A stretch of DNA of 64,000 bases from Halocaridina rubra. Its lineage: Eukaryota; Arthropoda; Malacostraca; Decapoda; Atyidae. Of this stretch, positions 1-12,600 are shown piece by piece. The stretch lies in assembly GCA_037179515.1 (NCBI GenBank), contig JAXCGZ010015127.1:102501-166500 (forward strand), read 5' to 3'. Made by a program: the position numbers and the translations under genes. The notes below the pieces were generated by a model that had not been told where the DNA came from, searched no databases, and saw only the letters and a program-made list of their open reading frames with translations. Positions within the stretch are counted from its first letter, which is position 1. Each line of letters opens with the position of its first letter.

Positions 1-2510
1 AGACTTAAAAGTTTACGTTTTGATAAGATGCAAGTTGGAATTGGGGGGTATATTAAGACAGGTCTTACTAAAGTTTTATATAGGGTGACTCTATTTTTAG
101 TTTTGAGCAGGTTAAATCTACGTAACTTTGTGGAGACAAGTTTACTTTGAATTATTTTATTATTTATATGAGCTTTCATTCCTGTTCTGTTAATTGTAAA
201 GCCCAAGGCTTTCAGACTGTTGGAGAAATTTATTCTATTGTTATTTATTATTACATCTAATGGTTTAAGAGCAGAAATAGATAAAAGTTGGAATTTTTCA
301 ATATTAGTTTTAATTTTCCATTTTTTCTCGTATTCATTTATTCTAAGTATTTCCCTCTGAGTTTTAAATGCTAGAAATCTTTTATTATAATCAGGAATTA
401 CTTGAGTGATGTCATCTGCAAATATTATAGTTGAACAACCTATACCTGGTTTGGGTATATCTCTCGTGAATATAGCATAGAGAAGTAGGCTCAGATTTGA
501 TCCTTGAGGGACCCCTGCTCTAAGTTCAAATTGGGTACCTAAATATTCATGAATTTTGATAATTGACTTTCTATTAGATATGAAATCTGATAAAATTTTA
601 GTTATTAGTGGGGGTAACTGGAGTTCTATGATTTTATATCTGAGTCCATCTCTCCATACTTTGTCAAAAGCAGAGGAAACATCCCTGCTCAGGACATCGC
701 ACTTTTGCCTGAGCTTTTGCGAGATGGCTATTTTTTCATATAAGTATGTTAGTGCAGTATGAGTACCTCTACCTCTTCTAAACCCGTGCTGGTTAGGGGG
801 AAAACAATCATTTATTTCTAGATAATTATAGACTCTAGTATGTAGTATTTTTTCAAATATTTTCCCTGGGACTTCCAGGAGAGATATAGGACGATAATTA
901 TTAGCTGAGGTGGTGCTTTTTCCAGGTTTAGGTATAAAAATCATTATTGACAATTTAAATTTTGTTGGGAAATAACCTATGGATAAACAAGAGTTAAAAA
1001 TATCTAATAATTCGTGAATAGCTATATTAGGCAGGTGGGATAGTATTAGTTTATTAATGCCTGAATGTCCAGGGGCTTTGTTTTTCATACTTTTCATAAT
1101 ATCTTTGATGTCAGCAATAGTAATAGGAGATATTAGATCATCTCCTGGAGTTAATCTATTTAAGTCTACGTTAAATAAGGGAGTGATTAAATTTGCGTTT
1201 TCTTTCAAAAAGTTACATACAGTTCTTTCATGGGCTAAATCATAGTTTAGATTTTCGTCAGCACTAATATTAAATATAGTTTCCCAGGTCTTTCTGAATT
1301 TTTCTTCTTTTTCTTTACTGGTGAAAAGTTTATTATTATTGTTATTATTGTCTATTATATATGGCGTTGTTTCTTTACTGTTACCCATTAATTTCTTGAT
1401 GCTATTCCAGAAGGTTTTGGGATCTTTAAAATTACTTTGAAGTTTCATTATTACATTTTCCCAGTTATTATTATATGAAGCTATTAGTTCTTTTTGTAGT
1501 TCTTCTCTTACAGTTCTTAATTCAGTTAGAGCCTGGGGACCCCAGAGACCTCTGCCAATGTGATTTGATAAAGTTAAATATCTATATTGGAGTGCTTTAC
1601 ATTTATTATTTAGTTTAGGGTGGGGTAAGGATTTTGACTTTTTGAAAGGTATATAATTATCTATTGCATTTTGAATTAAAGAATACCATTGCTTTAAGTG
1701 TTTTTCTATATCAAAAATATTATTACTGGAGGTATTACTTGTGATATCGTGAGTGAATTTGTCTTCTAAGAAAGATTTGAAATTATCCCAGTCAACATTA
1801 TTAAAATCTCTACTGGGGGGAATTCTAATAGCTAATGGTTCTGTTGAGAGCTTAATTATTAAAGGTAAATGGTCAGAGGTGGTTAAGGGTCCCTTTTCTA
1901 TTGAGTGATTTAAGTAATGATTCTTGTTACTTATGATAATATCTGGTTTGGAGGATTCAGATCCATGGGTCATAGTTCTGAAGTCAGGTCCTAGTATTTT
2001 AATCAGATTATTAGTCATTAAATTATTTAGAAAGTTACCAGTTATATTACAAATATTGTGACCTAGGATGTGATGTCTAGCATTAAGATCTCCAATTAGG
2101 TATGCTGGGATGTTTTTCCTAATTAGTTTTAAGATGTCTTCATATGGGATTTGTAATCTTCTGGGTGGTAAGTAAGTAGTTCCTATAATAATGGGGCCGT
2201 TTTTGGTTTCAATTTTTAGTGCTAGTAAATCAGCATCAAATTCGTCTATGATTTTATGAACAATATTACGTTTGATGGCAATTGCTATACCTGCATGAGC
2301 TTCATTTAAAAAGTTTCTTTGATAAATATTATAACCAAAAAATTTTATTTGAATGTTAGTTCTAGAGGTACTATTGAGAAGTATAATATCTGGGTCAAAT
2401 TCCCTATAAACATTATATAATTCATTACTTCTAATATTAGTCCAAGCTATTACATTATGCTGAATGATAGTTAATTTATTATTATTATTATTATTATTGT
2501 TATTAGCCAT
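1..2510 (-). CDS. LINE ORF2, endonuclease-reverse transcriptase (Jockey-like), runs off window edge
   Basis: Reading the minus strand from the ATG at 2510, the frame stays open for 836 codons to base 1, so the protein is cut by the window, not by a stop. The N-terminal third is an APE-type endonuclease: QHN near residue 17, then IGDLNARH and a late SDH (TTSDHLPLI). The reverse transcriptase follows: NNYRPISLL, HGFRRGRGTH, a first catalytic aspartate in DVSSAFDKVW, VPQGS, and the FADD catalytic box in place of YADD. It would nick target DNA and copy the element RNA. Asn runs encoded by AAT repeats lie at residues 3-10 and near residue 390. No RNase H lies in the visible part. The start was chosen because it is the first ATG after ORF1, 31 bases past its last stop. 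Jockey-group placement is by motif style only; an open frame of this length suggests a young copy. Confidence 0.88.
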   Translation of the reverse strand, partial: MANNNNNNNNNKLTIIQHNVIAWTNIRSNELYNVYREFDPDIILLNSTSRTNIQIKFFGYNIYQRNFLNEAHAGIAIAIKRNIVHKIIDEFDADLLALKIETKNGPIIIGTTYLPPRRLQIPYEDILKLIRKNIPAYLIGDLNARHHILGHNICNITGNFLNNLMTNNLIKILGPDFRTMTHGSESSKPDIIISNKNHYLNHSIEKGPLTTSDHLPLIIKLSTEPLAIRIPPSRDFNNVDWDNFKSFLEDKFTHDITSNTSSNNIFDIEKHLKQWYSLIQNAIDNYIPFKKSKSLPHPKLNNKCKALQYRYLTLSNHIGRGLWGPQALTELRTVREELQKELIASYNNNWENVIMKLQSNFKDPKTFWNSIKKLMGNSKETTPYIIDNNNNNNKLFTSKEKEEKFRKTWETIFNISADENLNYDLAHERTVCNFLKENANLITPLFNVDLNRLTPGDDLISPITIADIKDIMKSMKNKAPGHSGINKLILSHLPNIAIHELLDIFNSCLSIGYFPTKFKLSIMIFIPKPGKSTTSANNYRPISLLEVPGKIFEKILHTRVYNYLEINDCFPPNQHGFRRGRGTHTALTYLYEKIAISQKLRQKCDVLSRDVSSAFDKVWRDGLRYKIIELQLPPLITKILSDFISNRKSIIKIHEYLGTQFELRAGVPQGSNLSLLLYAIFTRDIPKPGIGCSTIIFADDITQVIPDYNKRFLAFKTQREILRINEYEKKWKIKTNIEKFQLLSISALKPLDVIINNNRINFSNSLKALGFTINRTGMKAHINNKIIQSKLVSTKLRRFNLLKTKNRVTLYKTLVRPVLIYPPIPTCILSKRKLLS

Positions 2511-2541
2511 ATTGAATGCAGGAAAAAAGATAAAGGGCGAG

Positions 2542-2952
2542 TTAAGTATTTAAGTCTGAGGAGGACTCTGATCTCTCATGTAGTCCTTGGTCTAATGAAT
2601 TATAGTGTTTTCTATCTAGGTATTGAATTCTGATGTCAGCAAGATCGATTTCATTATGTTCTAGGAAAAGGTGGACATCATGAGGTTTGTAATTGCCATT
2701 ATAATAAACATATTTAAGTTTATTGGTGTTAAGTAAAGTATCTCTAATGTCTTCTACAGTTATACTTGAGGGTAATTGTTCATCAAGTTTTCCTATTATT
2801 TTAAAGTTAAGGTCTTTCCTAAGTTCAATTCTCTCTTTCTGTTTTATAGCTGACTCTTCATACTTTTGCTGATCTGTGCTATATTTGGACATTTTCTTTT
2901 TTTCAGTTGTGGTGCGTTTGGAGACTGCTCCTAGTGGGGACTGATTTGGACG
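2542..2952 (-). pseudogene. In-frame C-terminal extension of LINE ORF1 beyond a single TAA
   Basis: After the TAA at 2953-2955 the same frame runs on for about 136 codons to a TAA at 2542-2544. Its first 20 codons read like coding sequence with no further stop, then comes a Met and a charged segment of 116 residues (MSKYSTDQQKYEES...). The frame match means this is the tail of ORF1 cut off by one nonsense codon, or a segment reached by readthrough, or a separately started small ORF. No known domain is recognised. It ends 31 bases before the ORF2 start. Confidence 0.7.
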
Positions 2953-4038
2953 TTATTTAATGGGTTGAGAGGAAGTGTCTTCGTCCATTTTTTCTTCAGT
3001 TTCTACTACTGGTGCTTCTAGCACAGAAGCAGCTGCTGGTTCTTTTGTTACAGTTATGTTAGAGTTTTTGGGGATGCTTTTTGGAAGAGTAATCCTTGGC
3101 ATGCCATTAAGTTCGTAAATTTCATTGACTTTGGCCTCAAATGACCCTGGGATGATGGAATCCATCATCTGGCCATATACCATGGCACTTATTATGACCG
3201 TGGTCATTTTTTCAGCATTTATGGGGAAATTACGTTCAGGTTTTAATTGTCTATCTGAGGAGCTATGGGGTTTAGCTGCACCTATCATTTCAGCAAATGA
3301 AGTTTTGGGTGTTTTTTTAGCTTCCCTAATTTCTGCTAATTTGTCCTTTTTCCTTTGCTTTCTTTCTGGACACCCTGCACCTAGAGTGGAGTGCTCACCT
3401 GAGCAGTTAATGCACTTCTTAATGCTGGTTGTGCATTTTTTCTCATTCCACCTATGTCCTTCTTGGGCACATTCAGAGCAAATGGTGGTTTCTTTCTTGC
3501 ACTCTTTGGTAGAGTGCTCAAAAGAATAGCACTTCATGCAAGAGTTAATTTGGATGAAAATTTCCTCTTCAATGTTGCTTTCGTTTATCCTGATATTAAA
3601 AAGAAGGAGTCCCTGAGATTTTATTTTGTTAGCCATGCTGATGTTTTGGAGGCGTATCTTGAGGAGATATTTATTATTAGGGATTCTAATAACTGACTCT
3701 ACTTTAATTCCCTGATTATGTTTTTCAATTTCTACAATGATTTCTTCATCCCTATGAGAGGTGATGTACTGGTCAATGCCAAGGATTGCTACAGTTCTTT
3801 GGGCATTAAATTCAGGGGGCATAGTTATATCAAATCTTTCATTGTTGAAGATGTCAGAAACTTCAGGTGAATTAAGTTTCTCAAGGTTCTCGTCAGCAAG
3901 GACAAGAATGAATCCAGTTGGGATGTTAATGATCTTGAAGACAACAATGCTGCTTTCGGCAAGACATTTGAAGATGTCATTCCTGCGCCTAGCAGGATCC
4001 CCATGGGGGTCACGGTCCCTGATTCTAGCTCTACCCAT
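2953..4038 (-). CDS. LINE ORF1 (gag-like, zinc-knuckle nucleic-acid-binding protein)
   Basis: 361 codons upstream of ORF2 on the same strand. The first 180 residues are an unrecognised, RRM-like charged region. Three zinc knuckles follow at about residues 185-245: CX2CX4HX4C, CX2CX4HX6C and CX2CX3HX6C, the pattern of ORF1 proteins in the Jockey/I groups, which coat element RNA. A basic KQRKKDK stretch and an acidic tail (EEKMDEDTSS) follow. The frame stops at a TAA at 2953-2955 but continues open in the same frame to 2542, so the original protein was probably about 500 residues. A three-codon upstream ORF overlaps the start codon in a TAATG. The zinc knuckles make the call firm; the clade is inferred. 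Confidence 0.85.
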   Translation of the reverse strand: MGRARIRDRDPHGDPARRRNDIFKCLAESSIVVFKIINIPTGFILVLADENLEKLNSPEVSDIFNNERFDITMPPEFNAQRTVAILGIDQYITSHRDEEIIVEIEKHNQGIKVESVIRIPNNKYLLKIRLQNISMANKIKSQGLLLFNIRINESNIEEEIFIQINSCMKCYSFEHSTKECKKETTICSECAQEGHRWNEKKCTTSIKKCINCSGEHSTLGAGCPERKQRKKDKLAEIREAKKTPKTSFAEMIGAAKPHSSSDRQLKPERNFPINAEKMTTVIISAMVYGQMMDSIIPGSFEAKVNEIYELNGMPRITLPKSIPKNSNITVTKEPAAASVLEAPVVETEEKMDEDTSSQPIK

Positions 4039-4449
4039 TATTGAAGCATAATAAAAGCAGCAAGATCTTTGATATTATGGTTTATGATTGAGTTATATGA
4101 CCGCAAGATGTATCTATATGATTGATAATGATTACTTTAATTGGGACAATAAAAAAATATTAGCTAGATTTCGTGCTTGTAGGATTGGGTGGGAAGAGGA
4201 TAGGATACTTCAAGGCGGTTACTGCGATGTATAGGGACAGTGGACGGTGTTAATTCACCAGGGGCGGAGTTCTCCCCTCTGTGCTGTTGGTTTAACCTAC
4301 CAGCAACACCTGCCCGTAGCTCACAGCAAGCTCAATGCAGAAGCTACAACCACCCAGCAGATAAAAACGGGGTAGTTGCAGCCATTAGGGTAAGGAATGA
4401 AAGGTATTATTAGAGAGAGGGTCTGTATGTTAGCCACAGGGCTAATGAC
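4039..4449 (-). other. 5' untranslated region of the Jockey-like LINE
   Basis: Upstream of ORF1 on the minus strand there is no long ORF. The block 4180-4420 is GC-richer than its flanks and may hold the internal promoter such elements use. The left part near 4040-4180 is AT-rich. The outer boundary, near 4450 where an LTR-like relic starts, is approximate. Confidence 0.5.
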
Positions 4450-4880
4450 AGACGTGGTTGTAGTCAAACAGTTTCAGGCTGTACTTCTGCTGCAGTCTAA
4501 TGCAGTTACCATGTGAACTCTGCCAATGGAATTGCAGTGTCAAATATGACAGTCACCGTGTGCATTCAGGGTTAGTGAACCACACGAACCATGTCTGCTT
4601 CCCTCACAAGCAGTTGCCCCTTTTTAATACCTCGGGTCATGTACTTTGTCATGCCTCCACCCATAGGCTTTCAGAGAAGGGGGAACACCCCATAACCTAT
4701 GGAGTGGGGGCACCTAAAAATGAAAGCCTCCCCGTCAATTTTGAGCTTAGTCTCAGTTGAGAAAGCTACGTGAGACTTCTAGCTTTCACATGGGGGCACT
4801 CATGGGCGTGATTTATGTGTCACTCCCGACTCTGCCCATTCCAGAAATACGCCATTTTTGGTGAAGTATTAATTAAAAAC
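4450..4880 (-). repeat. LTR-A-like relic, antisense
   Basis: Read on the minus strand, this block shares the order of short motifs found in the LTR-A copies at 23219 and 45067: a CATAGGTTAT-like block, CTCTGAAAGCCTAT followed by GGTGGAGG, and a TATA-like GTATTAAAAAGGGG. It is strongly diverged and has no clear TG/CA ends. It pairs with the sense relic at 6690-7411 to form an inverted arrangement. Confidence 0.45.
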
Positions 4881-5820
<940 letters not shown>

Positions 5821-6135
5821 ATGGTTTCACTGTAGGGAAGTTTCAGTTTCCCCTATTATGTTTTATTTTATGGGAAAAGTCTCTCTCACACTTTCTTTTA
5901 TTTTATCAGAAAATTTCCATAGCCTTTTTATTTCCATCTAAATCTTTCACTTCATTTACATTTCCCTTTGTTTTACTGTTTGTGGTTTCACTGGGAGGAA
6001 GTTTTAGTTTCCCCAGTTATGCTTTCTTTCATGGGAAATGTCTCTCTCTCTCTCTCTCACTTTCTTTTATTTTATTAGGAATTTTCCATATCCTTTTTAT
6101 TTCCATCTAAATCTTTCACTCCTTTTACATTCCCC
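5821..6135 (+). repeat. Two tandem copies of a 161-bp unit
   Basis: GGTTTCACTG at 5823 recurs at 5984 and the following text matches (TTTCAGTTTCCCC / TTTTAGTTTCCCC, then TTTATTTCCATCTAAATC in both). The second copy has an expanded TC tract and runs into the next (TA)n tract. Confidence 0.85.
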
Positions 6136-6689
<554 letters not shown>

Positions 6690-6690
<1 letters not shown>

Positions 6691-7411
6691 CTCCACCTGA
6701 AATAGGGCATTTCAGGAATTGGCAGTAGGGAGTGACGTAATACTAGTGGTCACCCATGTGGTGTCTTGTGCGGGTAAGTTAGACAAGGACTCTTTGCTCT
6801 TTGTATTGAGATGGCAAGGCGTGTGTTTATAATGGGATGAGAAATAAAGATTTATTTCTCATCCCATTGGCCTCTCACACCACTGTCTCCCTGATCGATA
6901 GGGGTCATAAACGTTTCACATTTCTGTGTTGTTCACACGAGGATCATTAGCCAGACTCCAAAACAAACCATACATTATACATACAAATATACAATCATAC
7001 TTGGTAGAGATGTATAGGTAGAAAAGTATTCATACATGCACTGATGTTACAGTGTTCGTTGTACCAAACTGGCTTCCTTTAGGCACGCCCCTCACACTAT
7101 AGGTGATTAGTTGTTTCTCCCTTCTCTGGAAGCCTATTGGTGGAGGTGTCACCAAGGATACCACGCCCTGCCATCTTGGTGATACAAAAGAGTCAACCCA
7201 TGACCGATTAAGTCAGAAGCAGTCGAGCGGTCACAAGAGAGTGTCAGTCTTGTGGGAATTTATAGAGTTAACATTTACGTTAAGAGGACAGGGGCATTGA
7301 GGCTTAGAGGAATCATGTAGCTTCTGAATAAATTAAGTGTTAAGTATCTTCACATATCTATTATCACCTTATATGCTGTAGCTCTGGTCTGTTAGTGTAG
7401 AGAATATCTAT
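6690..7411 (+). repeat. LTR-A-like relic, sense, ending CTATACAACA
   Basis: The second half follows the LTR-A copies at 23341 and 45190 motif by motif: GGCCTCTCACACC, CCCTGATCGAT, TTTCTGTGTTGTTC, GGAAGCCTATTGGTGGAGG, GATACAAAAGAGTC, GGGGCATTGAGG, AATAAATTAAGTGTTAAG. It ends in CTATACAACA, the same end as the intact LTR at 45649. No primer-binding site follows; a (TA)n tract does. The first half is diverged and contains a perfect hairpin at 6831-6868. Confidence 0.65.
6831..6868. repeat. Perfect 18-bp palindrome with 2-nt loop
   Basis: AATGGGATGAGAAATAAA, then GA, then its exact reverse complement. The two halves match at all 18 positions. The other LTR-A copies lack it. Confidence 0.95.
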
Positions 7412-7428
7412 ACAACAATTTTAGTCTA

Positions 7429-8035
<607 letters not shown>

Positions 8036-8040
8036 TTTTA

Positions 8041-8117
<77 letters not shown>

Positions 8118-8251
8118 GTTATTATTATTATTAAGGGCTCATCATTGTTTGTACATCTGTTGGTTTATTTACTTTAATAACTGTGTACAGTGCCCCTCCC
8201 TAGTTGACTGGGACAAAGAGAGTGTGGGGGGTTGGGTAGAATAGAATGTTG

Positions 8252-8827
<576 letters not shown>

Positions 8828-11800
8828 TTAATGGCCACCAAAGTGAGGTAAATGAGCAAGAATAACATCAAGGTTGTCATCATTAAGTAAAAACGAGCAG
8901 ATCTGTATTAAGTTCTGACCTCGTGGTAAAACATCTCTCACTGTGGGGCACTGAAGACAATAGTGGTCAAGAGTGTTAGCATTAGTACGGTCGCATAATT
9001 TACAGGAGGTGTACGGTGGCATATGTAGAGTCTGGGAGACCTGCCATAATGGCAGATACCCCATCCTGAGCCGAGCACTGACTACATTGTTTTTCCGCAC
9101 CATTAAGCCGCGTCTGCGATACTTGTAGCGACTGTGAAGAAAGTGATCATGGTGCTGTATGGACACACTGTTGGCCCTCTCTCATGCCGGACCGTCATGG
9201 CAAACCTAGCTGAGTAGATGATGTTACGTAGGCATCGGAGGGAGGGCTCAGCATCCACAGCATGCCCATCCAGCATACAGGCCGCCTTGGCAAGACGATC
9301 CACTGTGTCGTTGCCAGTCAGCCCAATGTGAGAGGGTGTCCATACAAACGACACAACAAGAGAAGCATCCCGAGCGGCCGCAAGGCAATATAGTATATCT
9401 CCCACAGCACGGCCACAGATGGGTCTTGGCGAGGATAGGGCTTGTAGGGCTGATTGGGAGTCACAAATTATTACCCCATTCACTCGTCGTCGAACAAGGA
9501 GAGTCACGGCATCCAAGATGGCATTCAGTTCACAGTAGGTGGAGCTCGACGAGGTGGGTAGTCTACGGCCAATCCATGAATCAGCCGGCACAGGCGGCTC
9601 CATGGTGGGGGAAAACACAGCACATGCCGCATTCACATCTGCTTGCACAGAACCATCAACATAGACGTGGTGTGCTGCAGGGACAGACGTGGACACATCA
9701 GCGATAGTCTCCAGAGCTAACTGTCTCTGCAGGGGGGGATAGACATCCTTCGAGGTTGGTGTATATGTGACAGCGGGGAGGGGGACACGCCAGGGTGGTA
9801 AATCTGGGACAGCCACCTGCACAGGCAGGTCGATGTCAAGGCCACGGAGAATGTCACTCACCACCCTGATAAGGTTATGACCTCCTGCTCGAAGTGGGAG
9901 CCTGGGTGCGTCTGGATCCAGGGACGTCCTCATGACAGCAGAGAAGTACGGAGCAAGAAAGGGGTAGTGAAGACACTTAACAGTAAAATAGGACACATTG
10001 GCATAAATCCTCTCCACAAGAGGGGGCAAGTTGAGCTCCAACTGCATACTCACAATACGGGTAGAGAGAGAACATCCCAAGATAAATCTCATGACTCGAT
10101 TCTGGAACTTTTCAAGTGGCTCGAGAGCTGGTCTAGGAAGTTGACACAAGGCAGGAGACAGATAGTCGACCACTGACCGAAGTAGTAGGATATAGAGGGT
10201 CCTCGCCACTGGGATGGAGACTCCTGCAGCATTGTTGGCAAGCCAATTGATAGGGGCAAAGCGGGGCTCCAGACGGTCAAGAAGGCTCTTCACAAAGGGA
10301 TGAATTCGTTGACGTGCAGGTATAGCTGGGGTGATCCGGACTGGTGCACCTAAATACGTGTACTGTGTGCAGTGAGGGATGACATTACCACCCATGGCGA
10401 ATGCGGGCAGTGCTCTGCAGTTGCGTGAAGTAAAAATCCTGCTTTTTTCTGGGGAGATAATAAGGCCACAGGAGGTAGCAGACACGTAAAAATCATGGAG
10501 CATGTGCTGAAGGTCGTGAGTTGAGGTCGTGTGGATGCATATGTCGTCCGCATAGCAGGTAACTGTAGTACCGGGGATAACAGGAAGGAGGGAGAGTAGA
10601 TGATGCATAAGGATATTGAATAGAAAAGGACTTAGCACATCCCCCTGAGGAGTGCCCAGTTCAAACCATTCATAGGAGCTATACAACCCTTTAAAAAGGA
10701 CATGTGATGTTCTGTTGCAGAGATATCCCTGTATCCATTTCAGTATGTTCCCCCGAACTCCAAAGTCCACCAGCTGGTCAAGAATAATTTCCCTGTTGGC
10801 TATATCGAAGGCAGATTTGAGGTCCAGGAAGGCGACCACACTGGTGGGAGAAAGACGGGTGTAGAGTTCAGCGAGGCAGTGATGTGTGCTCCGTTGTGGG
10901 AGGAAACCATAAAGACTGGGGGAGAGTTTATCCTGTAGACGGTGCATGAGCCGGGCAAGAAGGATGCGTTCAAACACTTTGCTGAAGAAGGAGGTGAGGG
11001 AGATAGGCCTAAATTTGTCGGTTCCAGGTTTTGGTAGAGGAATAATAGTGCTTCTGGTCCAGGCAGAGGGTACATGCCCCAGGCAAAAGCAAAGATTGAA
11101 GAGCTGCAGTAGGGGGTTACCAGGAACTTTCTGAAGAAGGCGGAGAACTTGATATGTAAGACCATCCTCCCCAGGGGCAGTAGCCTTAATCCTAGCAAGA
11201 GCACGTCGTAGTTCATCCTCTGTGAATAGGATGTCATCCTCTTCATCCGTCTGTAGTACTGCACCCATTAGGCGGAGGTTACGAACACTGCGGTGGGTGG
11301 AGAGTGCCTCTTGAACGTTCCCGGGAAGGTTGCAAGTTTGTGACTGCGCTGACCAGGTAGTAATGAGGTCCTGAGCATACTCAAGTGGGCTGTGGTGTAG
11401 AGACAGGTGGATTTCTTCTTGACAGCCTTCCTTATAAGATGCCACATAGTCCCAGCGCTTGTCTGATGGTTAATACTATCCGTAAATTTCTGCCAATATT
11501 CCGTGTGCACGCACTTCTGCAGGGCAACCAGATCATCCCTCGCCAACTGATATTGGTGCAGGTGGTCAGGGGTGGGCTGTCTTTGAAAGGAGAGTCCAGC
11601 ATCCACAGCTGTCCTTTCCGCCTGGGCAATACGCTGATCCAGAGTCCAGGAATGGGCCTCAGGGCTACGTGGAACATGTGGTCTGAGAACATAATGCGTG
11701 TGGAAGTCATGTGTAGAATTCACCAGTGAGTTGTATAAGCTGTCTGGAGAAAGGTGATCAAAAGTGGGAAGGAGGTGGGAGATAAAGGAAATATAAGTGG

Positions 11801-12600
11801 GGCAGTATTTGGGAGGGATAGAGATGATGCGGGTGCAGTGATGGGGGAGGGTAGCTGGAGTCTGAAGTATGGAGTATTTCAGACTAAGGGCAACATGGTC
11901 AGAAAAGAGAGAAGGAATAGAAGAGCAGGAGACATTAGGTACCACAAGGCCAGCTGTGAGAATGTGATCTACAGTACCCCCATGAGCGTGTGTGGCACCA
12001 CCAGCATCCCAGCGAGTGAGGCGGTAGCGGCGGATGTAGTTGAGCAAAGGCTTGCCACCGCGATTGGGAGTGGGAGATGAGTCACCAAGAGCGGACTGTC
12101 TGGCATTAAAATCCCCCATATAGATCATTCCACTGTCTGTAGGTATTGGAAAGCTGGTAGATTAATCACACCTGGGGCAGAGTAGACATTGCACAATCGA
12201 AGAGTACCATTCCCGACAGTGATTTCAAAGAGCTGAAAGGTCATATCAACTTGTGCAGAAGAACCAAGGAGCGTGTGAGGTATGGAGGAATGAATGAGGT
12301 AATGAGTCCTCTTCTGGTATAATGCACATATGAAACATACCCTGTGAGCATAGGAGCCTCCTCCCCTGGTGGAGCACCACCAGGAAAAGCCTCTTGTATG
12401 AAAATAACCTGCGGATGATGATGATAAACATAGGCTCTAAGTGCAGTGAGTTTAGGAGAGTGTCTAATTCCAAAGGCATTCCAAGAGATGGCATGAAATT
12501 GTATGCGACTAGCGAATCTTATTCTTATTTTTGCAGAGGGCAGAAGTGATTGGGGCACTGTCAGACAGAGCATGGGATGAAGAAGACCTGGGCTGCACAT
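8828..12600 (-). pseudogene. ORF2 of RNase-H LINE 1 (endonuclease-RT-RNase H-zinc knuckle), frameshifted
   Basis: In order: endonuclease start near 12510 (ISWNAFGIRHSPKL, VIFIQEAF), a shift of frame between 12241 and 12128, GDFNAR, TVDHIL and FSDH (12110-11880), a further shift near 11400, then a 780-codon open stretch (11445-9103). That stretch holds the RT (PGEDGLTYQVL, FRPISLTS, FLDLKSAFDIANRE, GTPQGDVLSPFLFN, YADD) and an RNase H (VYVDGSVQ, CELNAILDA, ICDSQSALQAL, WTPSHIGLTGN). A last shift near 9160 leads to a C-terminal CX2C...HX4C motif (CKLC, DHYCLQC) ending at 8828. RNase H places it in the I/R1-like group. RT and RNase H catalytic residues survive, but at least three frameshifts disable it. 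Confidence 0.88.

Noticed and set aside
3125..3529. Plus-strand ORFs opposite Jockey-like ORF1
   Set aside because: Complement of the zinc-knuckle region; no motif of their own.
6831..6868. Intrinsic transcription terminator
   Set aside because: A hairpin followed by no T-run, in a eukaryotic context.
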